This document shows, in pieces, positions 24,384 to 31,986 of a stretch of 43,864 nt of DNA. Positions within the stretch are counted from its first letter, which is position 1. Each line of letters opens with the position of its first letter. The position numbers and the translations under genes are program-made. The stretch comes from a virus: the IMG/VR virus record IMGVR_UViG_3300040751_003512, positions 1 through 43,864 of that record; one strand, given 5' to 3'. The notes beneath the pieces are model-generated. The model had not been told where the DNA came from and ran no database searches. It saw only the letters and a list, made by a program, of their open reading frames with translations.

Positions 24384-24820
24384 TTACGTTTGCCATTGTG
24401 GAACAACTGTTCTTCTGACACCACCCTGAACTTGATCCGCCTCTGTTTGGCGTAGGCGTTGGCGGCCTCCCATTTGGCCATGTTTATAACCACCTGTTTT
24501 TTCTTGGCCATGCTCTTGCCCGCGGCCTCCATTGAGGTTTGGCTCATGGGTTTGACCTCCACCATTTCGGCATGTTTCCTTCCTTCCTTGTCCTGGTATA
24601 CGATGAAGAAGTCAGGCACGTACACAGTGTACTTTCCTGTGAATGGATGTCGGTACGGAATTTTGATTGATTCACTCGCCCACTGGTACACGTTAGGGTG
24701 TTCATCGCATAGCCTCATGAATGCGTGTTCCCAACTTGACCTGTAAGTTGGCGTTTTAGTGCCCACGTACTTCTCTTGGTTCTTGGGCATGAACTTGCCT
24801 CTTGCGAATCTAGGTAGCAT
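24380..24820 (-). CDS. gp4: gp4 head-completion protein (nuclease-like fold)
   Basis: A 146-residue basic protein. TYRSSWEHAFM, then WASESIKIPYRHPFTGK, then YVPDFFIVY and MVEVKPMSQ match T4 gp4 (also called gp50/65), which acts after packaging to finish the head before tail joining. The set E31, D70, E88-x-K90 is that of a TnsA/restriction-type nuclease fold. The ATG shares a base with the preceding stop (TAATG), so it is translated together with the 125-residue gene. Confidence 0.85.
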   Translation of the reverse strand: MLPRFARGKFMPKNQEKYVGTKTPTYRSSWEHAFMRLCDEHPNVYQWASESIKIPYRHPFTGKYTVYVPDFFIVYQDKEGRKHAEMVEVKPMSQTSMEAAGKSMAKKKQVVINMAKWEAANAYAKQRRIKFRVVSEEQLFHNGKRK

Positions 24821-25197
24821 TATGATATGATGTTTCTAGATACTGTGTCTTTTGTGGCCAGTGTTTTCCTCACACCCAACCTACTTGATTTGTATCTGTT
24901 GGCGTTCAAAATTATTGTGATAAGTTCAGAAAGTAGAGCAGGAGTGGCGTATGTCAACTGGTCTAAGATCTTTTGTGGTTTTACATCGTCTATCTTTGCT
25001 TGTGAAAGTATGGCGTATGCTGTTGACTCCGCCGCCGCCCGACTGAATCCTCTTTTTACAAAAAATGCTATAGTACTGTCATATTCACCAACGTTGAATT
25101 GGTAATCTGTTTGGTAGTTGGTTGTCGTAAGTTTATCTACTGTGGCCTGCAGACTGTCTTTTTGTTTTGGTGGTAGATTGGTGTAAAATTCGTCCAT
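24820..25197 (-). CDS. unknown small virion-assembly protein
   Basis: A 125-residue protein lying between the tube-like protein and gp4, with TAATG overlaps on both sides. The N-terminal half includes a Val-Lys-Arg-Gly-Phe-Ser-Arg segment, and the C-terminal half holds LLSELITIILNANRYKSSRLG. Its size and place suggest a tail or neck assembly protein of marine T4-like phages, but I cannot assign a T4 number. No catalytic motif seen. Confidence 0.6.
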   Translation of the reverse strand: MDEFYTNLPPKQKDSLQATVDKLTTTNYQTDYQFNVGEYDSTIAFFVKRGFSRAAAESTAYAILSQAKIDDVKPQKILDQLTYATPALLSELITIILNANRYKSSRLGVRKTLATKDTVSRNIIS

Positions 25198-26588
25198 TAG
25201 ATATTTGCCTTTTCAGTTACAACTTCAACATCGAAAGAATCCCTGTCTATTTTTATAAAGCCTTCGGTGACAAGTTTTCTCACATCAGTGATCGCCTTGT
25301 TTGAGTAAACTGTTTTAACGGAGTCTGAGGATGCCTCGTACTCAACAGCAGAAGCATTAGGAGTGAGACCTTTACGTGATCCTATGTCTTTGTAATAAAT
25401 TCCAGATGCTATTTCTGTACGAACATCTGCATTATTAGTAACCAAATTGTATACTTCATCTGGTCCTAGGAAATTTGTGAAGTCGACTGTGTTGTTTGTT
25501 ATCACTGTTGTGTTTGCCTGATTTTTGTTGTCAGCGGTTCCTCTTGGACTAGCAATTGCCGCCGCACTCGCCACGGCCACTGCTCCAACAGAAAATTGAG
25601 CAACTGGATTAGTTATTGTACCTGCCTGTTTACCAATATCTAGAATTCCTTCTTTTGCTATGCCTTTCAATTCTTCTTTGACTGCAGACTTCTTAATTTT
25701 TTTAGCATTGTTATAGGTATTAGACGCTGACAGTATAGCACCAAGGATGTTTCCTGACTGCACATTTCTTATAACAGAACCAACACCGTCCACTACTCCA
25801 CCCGGACCAAAAATGCTGTTCGTACCACCACCAAGCACTGTCAAAGGACTAGGCGAGTTGTCGTAATTTATAGTTGCAAAACCAGGAACATTGTTTCTGT
25901 TTATTATTCCTGATTTGTAAATCACAGTCTCATAAAGTATCTGCATTGTGTTGTTCAGTACACCGGTACCATCTGCTTGGTCTAGGTTGTCGTGTGAGAA
26001 GGATCCAATCACTGGATTAACAAGTCTCATGGACGTGAATCTTTTTTTATGCAACACAAATATTTCAATACCCCTTAGGTAAGGCTTCTGTCTTGCTCGT
26101 GGAGTATCCATACCAAATTTTGTTATGGTTTTTTTATCAATGCCATCGTAATAATCGTCCTTGGTGTTGTTGATAGTCAAGTCGCTGTTAAGGTTGATGG
26201 AATCTGCTATATGATATTCATAATACTTTTTCCAAAATGCATTCACGGTGTCTGCGTGATCATCATGGAAAGTTATGTTAACTGGCTCGTATGCTATCCT
26301 CGTGGCATTATACATCTTCTTGTTGTACTGAGTCTTCTCTTCGTAACTCATATTGTACTTGGGAAGGTCGCACTGCTTGACCAACATGTTCAAATGATAT
26401 CTTTCATTTGGCTTGAAGCCATCCACAAACAAAGTTTCGTCTGTGTCGAATACCACGTGGAACAGGAATTTCTGTTTCGGCATCAACTTGTAGTTGTCGT
26501 CTATGTACAATCTACTTGCGTGTTGGTAGTCCTTCATGCCAGGAAGTCCGTCCTGGAACCCTTTTAAGAAGTTGTTTATGCTTGGCAT
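25197..26588 (-). CDS. tail-tube-like / baseplate tube-initiator-like protein
   Basis: A 463-residue protein. The frame opens at a GTG (26606), but ATG 26588 sits five bases after CATAAATA and is preferred. The N-terminal 230 residues have a tube-protein-like pattern: KFLFHVVFDT, LVKQCDLPKYN, YEPVNITFHDDHADTV and a later FTSMRLVNPVIGSFSHD. This matches the gp19/gp54/gp48 family of tube and initiator proteins. About residues 255-350 form a Gly/Ala-rich linker. The C-terminus (SDSVKTVYSNKAITDVRKLV) is a separate small domain. It is probably the protein that starts or ends the tube. gp54 or gp48 is the best guess, not certain. Confidence 0.55.
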   Translation of the reverse strand: MPSINNFLKGFQDGLPGMKDYQHASRLYIDDNYKLMPKQKFLFHVVFDTDETLFVDGFKPNERYHLNMLVKQCDLPKYNMSYEEKTQYNKKMYNATRIAYEPVNITFHDDHADTVNAFWKKYYEYHIADSINLNSDLTINNTKDDYYDGIDKKTITKFGMDTPRARQKPYLRGIEIFVLHKKRFTSMRLVNPVIGSFSHDNLDQADGTGVLNNTMQILYETVIYKSGIINRNNVPGFATINYDNSPSPLTVLGGGTNSIFGPGGVVDGVGSVIRNVQSGNILGAILSASNTYNNAKKIKKSAVKEELKGIAKEGILDIGKQAGTITNPVAQFSVGAVAVASAAAIASPRGTADNKNQANTTVITNNTVDFTNFLGPDEVYNLVTNNADVRTEIASGIYYKDIGSRKGLTPNASAVEYEASSDSVKTVYSNKAITDVRKLVTEGFIKIDRDSFDVEVVTEKANI

Positions 26589-26593
26589 ACTCG

Positions 26594-26601
26594 TATTTAT
26601 G
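26594..26601 (-). promoter_or_regulatory. late-type promoter CATAAATA before the tube-like gene
   Basis: CATAAATA lies 5 bases (CGAGT) before ATG 26588 and directly after the terminator at 26607-26633. There is no Shine-Dalgarno. The layout is almost the same as at gp13 (TATAAATA, TGAGT, ATG). Confidence 0.55.
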
Positions 26602-26606
26602 GCCAC

Positions 26607-26633
26607 AAAAAAAGCGTCTATAAAGACGCTTTT
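26607..26633 (-). terminator. intrinsic terminator after gp19
   Basis: Minus strand: AAAAGCGTC, 6-base loop TTTATA, GACGCTTTT continuing into a T run (stem 26610-26618 with 26625-26633; T run at 26607-26613). It lies 32 bases after the gp19 stop and would end sheath-tube transcription before the next late promoter. Confidence 0.85.
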
Positions 26634-26664
26634 GATGTTATAATTGCTAACTTAATTTTGTGTA

Positions 26665-27291
26665 TTATTGTCCACCACCAGTACTTAGAGTACCTACAGT
26701 CCTAGCCACCGCTGTTCCGATTCCTGTTCCTGTTGGAGTCTGGATCGCGTTGTCGTATCTGATTGACATCGTGATAGTCGCTGGTTCTGAAGAATTGTAT
26801 GCTAGTGAGTTGTAGTTTACGTCTTGAACGTACGCACCATACAATTCAAATGTTTCTAATACATTTGGTGTAGATGCTCCGTTACCACCGTCAAGCATTT
26901 CAATCCTGCCTGTGAATTTGTAGTCAATCCCTGATGCCGCCGAACTTTGTTCAAAGAAATCAAATTGTTTCTGGATCTGTTCACCAACCAGTTTAGTAAC
27001 CGAGTTGTTCACGTCATCTCTTAGAGTGATTGTGATTGGTTCCCAGGTGTGTTTACCTGCTACGTATACTTTAGAGTTGTAAACGTCTAGTGTAACTGTG
27101 TCAAAAGTCAAGTTAGGTCTTGTAATGTCCATAACTTGTTTTGTTAGTTCTGATCTTGGTGTTGATACTCCAAAATTCTCCAGGATCGCTCTAAAACGAT
27201 ACTGTAATTTTGGCATCAACAAACCTTGTGATGCTGAACTCTGATCGTTTGCTAGTGGTACTGTGAATTTTGATAAAGTTGATATTGCCAT
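26665..27291 (-). CDS. gp19: gp19 tail tube protein
   Basis: A 208-residue tail tube subunit. Matching features are its position immediately after the sheath gene, its length (T4 gp19 is 163; marine forms about 200), and segments YRFRAILENFG, ITRPNLTFDTVTLDVYNSKVYV, TITLRDDVNN, and a C-terminal LETFELYGAYVQDVNYNSLAY. Tube rings stack inside the sheath and carry DNA. A GGAG Shine-Dalgarno precedes ATG 27291. A Gly/Thr-rich C-terminus extends beyond the core. Confidence 0.92.
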   Translation of the reverse strand: MAISTLSKFTVPLANDQSSASQGLLMPKLQYRFRAILENFGVSTPRSELTKQVMDITRPNLTFDTVTLDVYNSKVYVAGKHTWEPITITLRDDVNNSVTKLVGEQIQKQFDFFEQSSAASGIDYKFTGRIEMLDGGNGASTPNVLETFELYGAYVQDVNYNSLAYNSSEPATITMSIRYDNAIQTPTGTGIGTAVARTVGTLSTGGGQ

Positions 27292-27301
27292 CTGTTTCTC
27301 C

Positions 27302-27309
27302 TATTTATT
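27302..27309 (-). promoter_or_regulatory. late-type motif AATAAATA before gp19
   Basis: AATAAATA lies 10 bases before ATG 27291 with GGAG in between. If used as a promoter the mRNA would start inside or after the GGAG, so read-through from gp18 may be the main source of gp19. Confidence 0.4.
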
Positions 27310-27314
27310 CAAAA

Positions 27315-30300
27315 TTAGTTCCCTAACTTTGCAATTTCTCCTGTGTTTTTAATTCTCAACGGTATGTAAATGAACTCAACTGATTTGATTGGCTCAATCG
27401 CTATGTCCACATACAATTCGTTTCTGTCGATCCTTGTTGCTGTGTTGTTAGTGTCATCACAAACTACTAGGAAGTCATATAACGCTCTCTGACCAACAAG
27501 TTCTAACAAGAATGATTCAACTGCTTGTTTGATTTCATTTCTCGTTAATTCATCATTTGGTTCAAAGATGAACGGTTTAGCAATGGCATCTAATTGTGAT
27601 CTTAGGTACACTGCTAATCTTGAAACGTTGATTCTGTCTAACGCTGAACTTGCCGATGTTTTCGTCAAGTTACCGAAGTTCACGATCCCTGCACCTGAGA
27701 AGAAAGTTATTGGATTAACCTTGACCTCGTGCATTGAATCTCTCACTGACTCCGTAACAGATATTGTTTGGAATTCTCCAGACGCTGTGTCTATGTAACC
27801 AACAGACGTGGCGTTGTCAACGATACCTCTTCTTGTTCCCGATGGTGCGAACCATGGGAAAGCGATGTTGTCGTTGTTTGCCAGTGTCCTCAACATCATG
27901 TGTGATGATGGAACAACGATTGATTTACCTGTGTTGTCAGTTGTTAGACCAGATGGATAAAACACACCCAAGTAGTCACTTGAGCTCACTAGGCCATCTT
28001 CACCGTTGTCAAGTGCTGACGCCGTGTTGTTTGCCCAGTTCTGTATAGCAGTTGACGTACCTTCTAGTCTTAATGGTGTGTCACCTACTACAAACGCTGT
28101 GTTGTTTCTGTCTGTGTTTAGGTTAATCATGTTTGCTATTGCTTCTGGATAGCCAGGTGTTGCGATAACATTGAATCCTCTTTGGTCTTCTCTGATCGCT
28201 TGGTTTGTGTCTATCTCAGATTTGATTTGCTCAACAATTACTTTTCTCTGTGCTTTTCTACCGAAAGATCCAGAACCGTCTGCGTTGTTGCTTGATTTAG
28301 TTACCCATCTGTCTGGGAAATAAGTCGTTACTGACTCATTACTTGCTCTGATGTTACCTAAACCAGTTGCACCGCTTCCTGGATATTTTGTAGTTGTGAT
28401 GTAACTGTTTTTGTATTCCTTAACATTGTAACCAGATCTTCTTGTGTTCCATAACAAGATACCTTGTGGGTAGTTGTCTGGGTTTGGAGCATCTGGATCT
28501 AGGAAACCATCGCTCAATAAGTCTTTGATCGAACTTGGTGTTCCTGCACCGCCAGTGCTTAGGCTGTCTGCCTTATCCGCTGTCGTGTGCCATCTAGCAT
28601 CTGCGAAAACAATACCATCCTCTGTGGTCTGGTCTGCCTTGTCAACTAGTTCCCAGGCCGCACCCGAAGTGGTCACTGCCACTTGGTTCGCTGTGTTAGT
28701 TGAACTTAATGTTGCTGATGTGTTGTATTTGTAAAGTTTTGGATAGTTCTCTAAGTCACTTGTGTCAATCCATAAGTCGTTAGTCACAAGTGCTGTACCG
28801 TCTGACTGTGTAGTTGGTGCAGTTGCACTAAACTGTGGACCATTTGGATCAGTTGTTGCGTAATTTGATACATAACCTACCCAAGTTGTTCCATTGTGGA
28901 CCATGATGTCTGCTTCATCTGTAGAAGTGTCATACCATAATGTACCATCTGCTGGTTCTTGTGTTGGAGAACTTGTAGATGCAGTGTAACTTAATCTCTT
29001 CCAGTTACTCGCTACTATACCTGTGTTAGCACTTGAGTCGATACTATCGCCTGTTGGAATGTCATACAAGTTGTCGATCAATGTTGAACTGTTCGCCGTG
29101 TATGTTCCATAACTGTGTGCAGTTGATTGGCTGAATCCAGCATCTGCTAGTGGTGTTCCTAATGTGTCAAACATTCTGAACTCACCACCCAGTTTGTGTG
29201 ACATCTGTATAGCACCTGTACTCAATTTAGTTGCTGTAACGTTTGTCAAGCCTGCCGCACTCACCGCCGCCACAAATGCATCTGCGTCCGTACCGCCTAG
29301 TGTTACAGTTTTAGCCGCCGCTAACGTGTTACTGTTTTTTACTGATTCTTGGATAGTGAAAGTCTCTGTGCTTGTGAAAGTTGGAGATGTTTCATTACTT
29401 GTGATTGATGTAGCACCACCTTCGTATCTGAAGAACTGGAAGTCACCAACGTTTGGCGTTGCGTCATTGGCATCAGCCGCCGTCATTGATTCCTCTGTGA
29501 TGTTGTACTGTACATATAAGTCACCTACACTTAAACCTGTTCCACCGTTTGCTGGATCTAGGTTGTAGATCGCTGAGTGGTGGTTAGCGTAAAGTGGACT
29601 TGATACTGTTGAGAAACTAGCACTTGAAGTGCTGTAAAGTTTAGCAACTAGATTAGCACCTGAGTTGGCACTTGTAGTCTTGAACCAAACTGAACCGTTG
29701 GGTCTGTTCTCGTCTGCTGTTTTCCAAGTAGGTCTGTTAGTGTGTTTGTCCTGTAATAATTTTACACCGTTGTAAGTTCCAGCAGTGATTCCTAATTGAG
29801 CCAATACACCATTTCCTTCTTCAATTCTTATAGTGTTAGCACCCGCTGTTGAGTCACCAAGTGCCTTACCGTTGTGGAAGATTTCTAGGTTACCTGTCGT
29901 GCTATTGATTGCTGAAGTAACGTTAGTTACATTAGAGCCAATTGCTGTGTTAACATCTGACAATGCTGTACCGCCCGGAGTGATTGTAACACCGTTCATT
30001 ACGAAAGTGTTACCACTTGTTACTGTTGTTCCTGAAGCAACTGTGAATATTGGCAAAGATGTGTGCCACGTTTCTGAACCAACCTGTACCCAAGTGTTAC
30101 TTGCTGTCTTCTTGTAGATCTTGTTGGTAACGTGTGTTGTGTTGATTGCGTAATCGCCTATTGATCCAACTGAAGTTTTAGGTGCACCAGTGCTCACCCC
30201 ACCAACTAGATCGCTAGTTGATGTTATCTTGATTGGAGTTTTCGCTGTGAATTTTTGATCTGTTTTTGACCACTCAAATAAACCATAACTGCTTGATGCA

Positions 30301-30716
30301 AGGTCAAACCAGTATGTTCCGTTTGTTGGTGCCGCCGTCGGTGCTGAAGCACTTCCAACAAGTTCCGCTGTGTCCACGTTCGCTCTTAGGACGTATGCTC
30401 TGTTGGCAACTCCTAGGAAACTGTAGGCCGCTTGTAAGCCATATTCATTCAACTCATAACCGTTCAATGAATTTCCTGAAGCGTCCGTGTAGAATTTTGG
30501 ATCTCCAAAAGTCTCTGTTAATTCTCTCTGTGACGAGATCAAGTAAGCAGTGTTGGCGTTAGCAGTTGTTGTACCTGTCGCCGTGCCGTCTCCTGCACCG
30601 TTGTTCTTGTCCTGTGATGATGCTACTATGAATAGTGGTGTTGTACCCGCATCTGATGGTACGTAGAAACTTTCATTTATTACTGAAACTTCTACTCCTG
30701 GTGATGTTAATGCCAT
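27315..30716 (-). CDS. gp18: gp18 tail sheath protein with a ~600-residue insertion
   Basis: An 1133-residue contractile sheath subunit (T4 gp18 is 659). The N-terminus (MALTSPGVEVSVINES, about 1-120) and the C-terminus (from about 735: LDPDAPNPDNYPQGILLWNTRR, later NDNIAFPWFAPSG and VGQRALYDFLVVCDD) are standard sheath. In between, about residues 123-730, lies a Ser/Thr/Gly-rich beta region. It has at least four modules of the form 'G-x-x-W-[YFI]-x-T...[LY]...W' (near 132, 341, 590, 648) and longer beta repeats. These would project from the tail surface. Start has AAGGAG and an upstream late promoter. The core assignment is certain; the insert's role, perhaps glycan binding or decoration, is inference. 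Confidence 0.93.
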   Translation of the reverse strand: MALTSPGVEVSVINESFYVPSDAGTTPLFIVASSQDKNNGAGDGTATGTTTANANTAYLISSQRELTETFGDPKFYTDASGNSLNGYELNEYGLQAAYSFLGVANRAYVLRANVDTAELVGSASAPTAAPTNGTYWFDLASSSYGLFEWSKTDQKFTAKTPIKITSTSDLVGGVSTGAPKTSVGSIGDYAINTTHVTNKIYKKTASNTWVQVGSETWHTSLPIFTVASGTTVTSGNTFVMNGVTITPGGTALSDVNTAIGSNVTNVTSAINSTTGNLEIFHNGKALGDSTAGANTIRIEEGNGVLAQLGITAGTYNGVKLLQDKHTNRPTWKTADENRPNGSVWFKTTSANSGANLVAKLYSTSSASFSTVSSPLYANHHSAIYNLDPANGGTGLSVGDLYVQYNITEESMTAADANDATPNVGDFQFFRYEGGATSITSNETSPTFTSTETFTIQESVKNSNTLAAAKTVTLGGTDADAFVAAVSAAGLTNVTATKLSTGAIQMSHKLGGEFRMFDTLGTPLADAGFSQSTAHSYGTYTANSSTLIDNLYDIPTGDSIDSSANTGIVASNWKRLSYTASTSSPTQEPADGTLWYDTSTDEADIMVHNGTTWVGYVSNYATTDPNGPQFSATAPTTQSDGTALVTNDLWIDTSDLENYPKLYKYNTSATLSSTNTANQVAVTTSGAAWELVDKADQTTEDGIVFADARWHTTADKADSLSTGGAGTPSSIKDLLSDGFLDPDAPNPDNYPQGILLWNTRRSGYNVKEYKNSYITTTKYPGSGATGLGNIRASNESVTTYFPDRWVTKSSNNADGSGSFGRKAQRKVIVEQIKSEIDTNQAIREDQRGFNVIATPGYPEAIANMINLNTDRNNTAFVVGDTPLRLEGTSTAIQNWANNTASALDNGEDGLVSSSDYLGVFYPSGLTTDNTGKSIVVPSSHMMLRTLANNDNIAFPWFAPSGTRRGIVDNATSVGYIDTASGEFQTISVTESVRDSMHEVKVNPITFFSGAGIVNFGNLTKTSASSALDRINVSRLAVYLRSQLDAIAKPFIFEPNDELTRNEIKQAVESFLLELVGQRALYDFLVVCDDTNNTATRIDRNELYVDIAIEPIKSVEFIYIPLRIKNTGEIAKLGN

Positions 30717-30755
30717 TTTTCGTATTCTCCTTGCAAGTTACGTATATACTAGAGT

Positions 30756-30763
30756 TATTTATT
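30756..30763 (-). promoter_or_regulatory. late promoter AATAAATA for gp18
   Basis: AATAAATA about 40 bases upstream of ATG 30716. The predicted leader of about 34 bases carries AAGGAG (30727-30732) ten bases before the ATG. This is the ordinary T4 late arrangement and contrasts with the short-spaced motifs. Confidence 0.65.
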
Positions 30764-30820
30764 CAATCGTATGGTTTTTACGACAGAATTTACCATTTTG
30801 ACGGTGCCTATATAGGGAAC

Positions 30821-30827
30821 GTAAATA
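30821..30827 (+). promoter_or_regulatory. late-type motif GTAAATA before the HNH-like gene
   Basis: Plus strand GTAAATA, five bases (CCCAT), then ATG 30833. No Shine-Dalgarno. Confidence 0.45.
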
Positions 30828-30832
30828 CCCAT

Positions 30833-31192
30833 ATGCTGTACACAGACAGACCTTTATGTAAGACCTGTAAGGACAAACCCAGGGCATATGCCTACAAGCG
30901 AAACAACAAGATATACTGGAGGAGCCAGTGCGACACCTGTATCAGGAAATCTGCTGGCAAGAAAATTGGTGGGGTAACTGCCCTACAGAGATCAGGCTAC
31001 AAGAAGCGTAAGAAATGTGAACTGTGTGGATTCAAGGCTCAGGATAAAGCACAACTGGATGTGCTGTTCGTTGACGGTGATCTGAGGAATACTACGGCTA
31101 CAAACTTAAAAACTGTTTGTGCCAATTGCCAGAGGCTGGGTAGCACCCGTAGGCTTGGATGGCGTGTTGGCGATCTTGTCGCTGACGATTAA
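30833..31192 (+). CDS. HNH-like zinc protein lacking the catalytic histidine
   Basis: A 119-residue basic protein. The open frame extends back to 30635 into the sheath gene, but ATG 30833, five bases after GTAAATA, gives a compact protein. It has four CxxC pairs (C9/C12, C33/C36, C62/C65, C96/C99), so two zinc knuckles or ribbons. The second half matches the HNH/endonuclease VII layout: CELCG, then L-D-V-L-F-V-D-G-D, R-N, NLKTVCANC. The positions that are normally Asp/His-His are Leu-Phe (78-79), so nuclease activity is doubtful. Its last 87 bases lie antisense to the end of gp1, including the codons for C96 and C99. It is the only plus-strand gene within a long minus-strand block. Confidence 0.65.
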   Translation: MLYTDRPLCKTCKDKPRAYAYKRNNKIYWRSQCDTCIRKSAGKKIGGVTALQRSGYKKRKKCELCGFKAQDKAQLDVLFVDGDLRNTTATNLKTVCANCQRLGSTRRLGWRVGDLVADD

Positions 31193-31759
31193 AGCGTCTA
31201 TCTTAGAATATAGTTCTTCTTTCGTTCCGTTGTTTTCTATGGTGAAATCAAACTCTTCTTTGGCCCATGCATACTCCGAACTGTGTACTCCCTTTGGTTC
31301 AATATTGCCCTCAACATAGTCGACGAACCAATCAGGATCCTGTCCTCTTTTTACTAGTATTATCTTACCGCCGTGTTGTCTGATCTGTTTGACTTCATTC
31401 GGGAATCTGGTGTCTGCTATCACGGTGTTTTGACCTTTGTATCTGCCGATACAACTGTCCACCCAAATTCCGTCGTACATCTGACCACGCATTACTTCCG
31501 TTCCGAAGTACTGTAAAACCCATCTTGGTGTGGTTGGTTTGCCAAACTTTTCACTCCAGAAAGCATCTGGTTGCTCTCTCCAGTGTCTGCTGGATTCCGT
31601 GTCTCCTTCCAGCATCGCCCTGTCCCAATTGAACATTGATGCTACGGCATCTTTAAGACTTTTTGCAAAACTGTCTTTTTTGTATCCGTGTTGTTCTACC
31701 AGTCTATCAGACACAGTGCCTTTTCCAGAACTTATTAAACCTACTACACCTATCAGCAT
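31106..31759 (-). CDS. gp1: gp1-like deoxynucleoside monophosphate kinase
   Basis: A 217-residue P-loop kinase. N-terminal LIGVVGLISSGKGTVSD has G7-x-x-x-x-G-K-G-T as the phosphate loop. VLQYFGTEVMRG and NTVIADTRFPNEVKQI match the T4 gene 1 dNMP kinase family, which phosphorylates dTMP, dGMP and (in T4) hydroxymethyl-dCMP. The last 20 residues (after SDKIAN) are low complexity and lie opposite the HNH-like gene. It sits in the structural block between gp13 and gp18, which is unusual for a nucleotide-metabolism gene. A TATAAT at 31767-31772 precedes the start. Confidence 0.82.
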   Translation of the reverse strand: MLIGVVGLISSGKGTVSDRLVEQHGYKKDSFAKSLKDAVASMFNWDRAMLEGDTESSRHWREQPDAFWSEKFGKPTTPRWVLQYFGTEVMRGQMYDGIWVDSCIGRYKGQNTVIADTRFPNEVKQIRQHGGKIILVKRGQDPDWFVDYVEGNIEPKGVHSSEYAWAKEEFDFTIENNGTKEELYSKIDALIVSDKIANTPSKPTGATQPLAIGTNSF

Positions 31760-31772
31760 AAGGTTTATTATA

Positions 31773-31955
31773 CTATTTTTTTAGACGTTTTTCAATCTCT
31801 TTTATTGCTTTTCTCACAGATCTCAATATTGATGCTCTCAGGGTCTTCTTGCGTTCTTTCAAAGCCTTTATGCTCATTGTTTCCAATTCATCTACCAACT
31901 TTTCCAGTTCGTCGAGTGAGAGGTCAGAGTACTTTTTGTAATTGGATTTTTTCAT
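31773..31955 (-). CDS. small basic coiled-coil protein (unknown)
   Basis: A 60-residue protein, about one third Lys/Arg, with heptad-like Leu/Ile spacing from LSLDELEKLVDELE to IKEIEKRLKK. It is probably an alpha-helical hairpin or dimer. It lies between gp13 and gp1 on the same strand. TTAAATAC precedes the ATG by six bases, with no Shine-Dalgarno. Function unknown; it could be a DNA-binding or scaffold-type small protein. Confidence 0.6.
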   Translation of the reverse strand: MKKSNYKKYSDLSLDELEKLVDELETMSIKALKERKKTLRASILRSVRKAIKEIEKRLKK

Positions 31956-31961
31956 TGCGGA

Positions 31962-31969
31962 GTATTTAA
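31962..31969 (-). promoter_or_regulatory. late-type motif TTAAATAC before the 60-residue gene
   Basis: TTAAATAC, six bases (TCCGCA), ATG 31955. The first ten bases after TTAAA (TACTCC) match those before the epimerase gene at 11446. Confidence 0.45.
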
Positions 31970-31986
31970 ATGGATTTTTTGGTCAA

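Noticed and set aside
28474-29568. Plus-strand frames opposite the sheath insert (28474-28734, 29164-29568)
   Set aside because: Antisense to the sheath gene, no start signals, composition mirrors the Ser/Thr-rich insert.
30635-30832. Upstream extension of the HNH-like gene with a hydrophobic stretch (LLLKLLLLVML)
   Set aside because: The apparent membrane segment is the complement of the sheath gene start and leader; the ATG after GTAAATA at 30833 explains the gene.
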